A DNA stretch of 5,381 bases, taken from assembly GCA_938036665.1 (NCBI GenBank), contig CALHWR010000036.1:1-5381 (forward strand), read 5' to 3'. Of this stretch, positions 4,480-5,381 are shown one piece after another. Source of the stretch: an uncultured Collinsella sp. GTDB lineage: Bacteria > Actinomycetota > Coriobacteriia > Coriobacteriales > Coriobacteriaceae. How positions within the stretch are numbered: the stretch's first letter is position 1; every line of letters starts with the position of its first letter. The position numbers and the translations under genes were made by a program. The notes beneath the pieces were generated by a model that saw only the letters and a program-made list of their open reading frames with translations, was not told the origin of the DNA and made no database searches.

Positions 4480-5381
4480 ATGCCCGACGACCGTAACGAT
4501 AACAATTCCCAGACTCCCCGGGAGCCTAAGATCCCGGGGATGCCCGGAGGCAAGAAGCCCACGCGTACGGGCTGGCTGTATTTTATTTTGGCTTGCGCGC
4601 TTCTGGGCTACGCCTTCTTTAACATGGGCTCCGGCTTTGCCAATTCCAGCAATACCGTAAAGCTCGCGACGAGCGAGATGGTTAACGCCATTAAGCAGGA
4701 TCGCGTCGAAGATTTGACCTATACGGTTCAAGACGGAAGCGTGGCGGGTCATTACTGGAAGACGAAAAAGGACAAGGGTGACACGAGCGAGCTCAAGAGC
4801 TTCTCCTCGACCTATGTCGGCTCCGATTCGCTTGCCGAGCTTATGGCGGAGCACCCCGATACCAAGTACATCGTCAACACCAATGACCCCGATTTTTGGG
4901 GCGACTTGGCGATGAGCGTGCTTCCGACGATCGCCCTGATCGCCATCATGTTCTACTTTATGCGCCAGATGATGGGCGCCAACAACAGGAACATGCAGTT
5001 TGGCAAGACCAACGCCAAGACCAACGAGGCAACGCGCCCCAAGGTCAAGTTTGAGGATGTTGCCGGTGTGGACGAGGCAGTCGAGGAGCTCGAGGAGATT
5101 CGCGACTTTTTGAGCGATCCGGACCGCTATCGCAAGCTGGGCGCCAAGATTCCGCGCGGCGTGTTGCTGGTTGGCCCTCCGGGTACCGGTAAAACCCTGC
5201 TGGCCAAGGCCGTCGCCGGCGAGGCGGGCGTGCCGTTCTACGCCATCTCCGGCTCTGACTTCGTCGAGATGTACGTCGGCGTCGGCGCATCCCGTGTGCG
5301 CGACCTCTTCGACAAGGCAAAAAAGACCATGCCCTGCATCATCTTCATTGATGAGATCGATGCTGTGGGCCGTCAGCGCGG
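4480..5381 (+). CDS. ftsH: ATP-dependent zinc metalloprotease FtsH, N-terminal part
   Basis: 300 codons are visible before the window ends; full FtsH is usually 600-750 residues. It is a hexameric membrane protease that extracts and degrades misfolded membrane proteins and selected cytosolic ones. The order seen is a hydrophilic Pro/Gly/Lys-rich head (1-30), a first membrane segment at about 31-50 ([17 protein letters not shown]), an extracytoplasmic domain of about 95 residues, and a second membrane segment at about 143-160 ([18 protein letters not shown]). The AAA+ module opens at [10 protein letters not shown] (191-200), with Walker A GPPGTGKT (232-239), pore loop [10 protein letters not shown] (261-270) and Walker [10 protein letters not shown] (286-294). 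The sensor, arginine fingers and HExxH zinc site lie beyond the window. The ATG at 4480 is one base after the hpt stop; its ribosome site GGAGG (4463-4467) lies inside hpt at a rather long 12-base spacing. An in-frame ATG at 4540 is possible but would remove the hydrophilic head. Confidence 0.95.
   Translation, partial: MPDDRNDNNSQTPREPKIPGMPGGKKPTRTGWLYFILACALLGYAFFNMGSGFANSSNTVKLATSEMVNAIKQDRVEDLTYTVQDGSVAGHYWKTKKDKGDTSELKSFSSTYVGSDSLAELMAEHPDTKYIVNTNDPDFWGDLAMSVLPTIALIAIMFYFMRQMMGANNRNMQFGKTNAKTNEATRPKVKFEDVAGVDEAVEELEEIRDFLSDPDRYRKLGAKIPRGVLLVGPPGTGKTLLAKAVAGEAGVPFYAISGSDFVEMYVGVGASRVRDLFDKAKKTMPCIIFIDEIDAVGRQR
4515..4540 (+). other. GC-rich hairpin just inside ftsH
   Basis: TCCCCGGGA (4515-4523) is perfectly complementary to TCCCGGGGA (4532-4540), with an eight-base loop. 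The stem is nearly all G-C and starts 35 bases after the ftsH start codon. It encodes part of the Pro/Gly-rich head. It could slow ribosomes, set the hpt/ftsH ratio by partial termination or RNA processing, or simply reflect the codons used. No T tract follows it. Confidence 0.4.

Noticed and set aside
4002..4562. 186-codon minus-strand ORF opposite hpt and the start of ftsH
   Set aside because: It spans two well supported sense genes and shows no recognisable motif or ribosome site.

Overview
The window looks like core chromosome of a moderately high-GC Gram-positive, most probably a member of the Coriobacteriia (Collinsella/Olsenella type, phylum Actinomycetota). This rests on three things: the tilS-hpt-ftsH gene order, a long TilS with a C-terminal domain, and long hairpin terminators whose A and T tracts pair inside the stem. 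It is an inference from sequence character and was not checked by any search. No mobile element, CRISPR array, rRNA or tRNA gene was seen.

Layout. Positions 1-60 hold the tail of an upstream unit and a strong hairpin terminator. Positions 124-591 (minus) encode an unrecognised 155-residue protein with a disordered-looking, polar N-terminal part and one C-terminal membrane segment. Positions 592-868 form an AT-rich divergent control region with several repeated elements. It serves the minus-strand gene and a plus-strand small heat-shock protein gene (869-1300). A 22-bp hairpin (1327-1374) separates hsp20 from a convergent WalJ/YycJ metallo-beta-lactamase-fold nuclease gene (1383-2192, minus). 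Only 48 bp lie between walJ and the divergent tilS (2241-3782, plus). A 147-bp gap with two hairpins and an extended -10 promoter follows, then hpt (3930-4478) and ftsH (4480 to beyond the window end).

How the genes fit together. TilS converts the wobble cytidine of tRNA-Ile(CAU) to lysidine, Hpt salvages hypoxanthine and guanine, and FtsH degrades membrane and some cytosolic proteins. The three are functionally unrelated, but their adjacency recurs in many Gram-positive genomes. In Bacillus subtilis, TilS and HprT have been reported to act together on ftsH expression. Hsp20 (holdase) and FtsH (protease) both deal with damaged proteins, but they are in separate transcription units here.

The least ordinary parts are the divergent region 592-868 (paired direct repeats, plus a hairpin over the hsp20 ribosome binding site that could be an RNA thermometer), the unknown membrane-anchored protein, and the dyads placed over the hpt promoter and just inside ftsH. 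Nothing here clearly amounts to a new multi-gene system.
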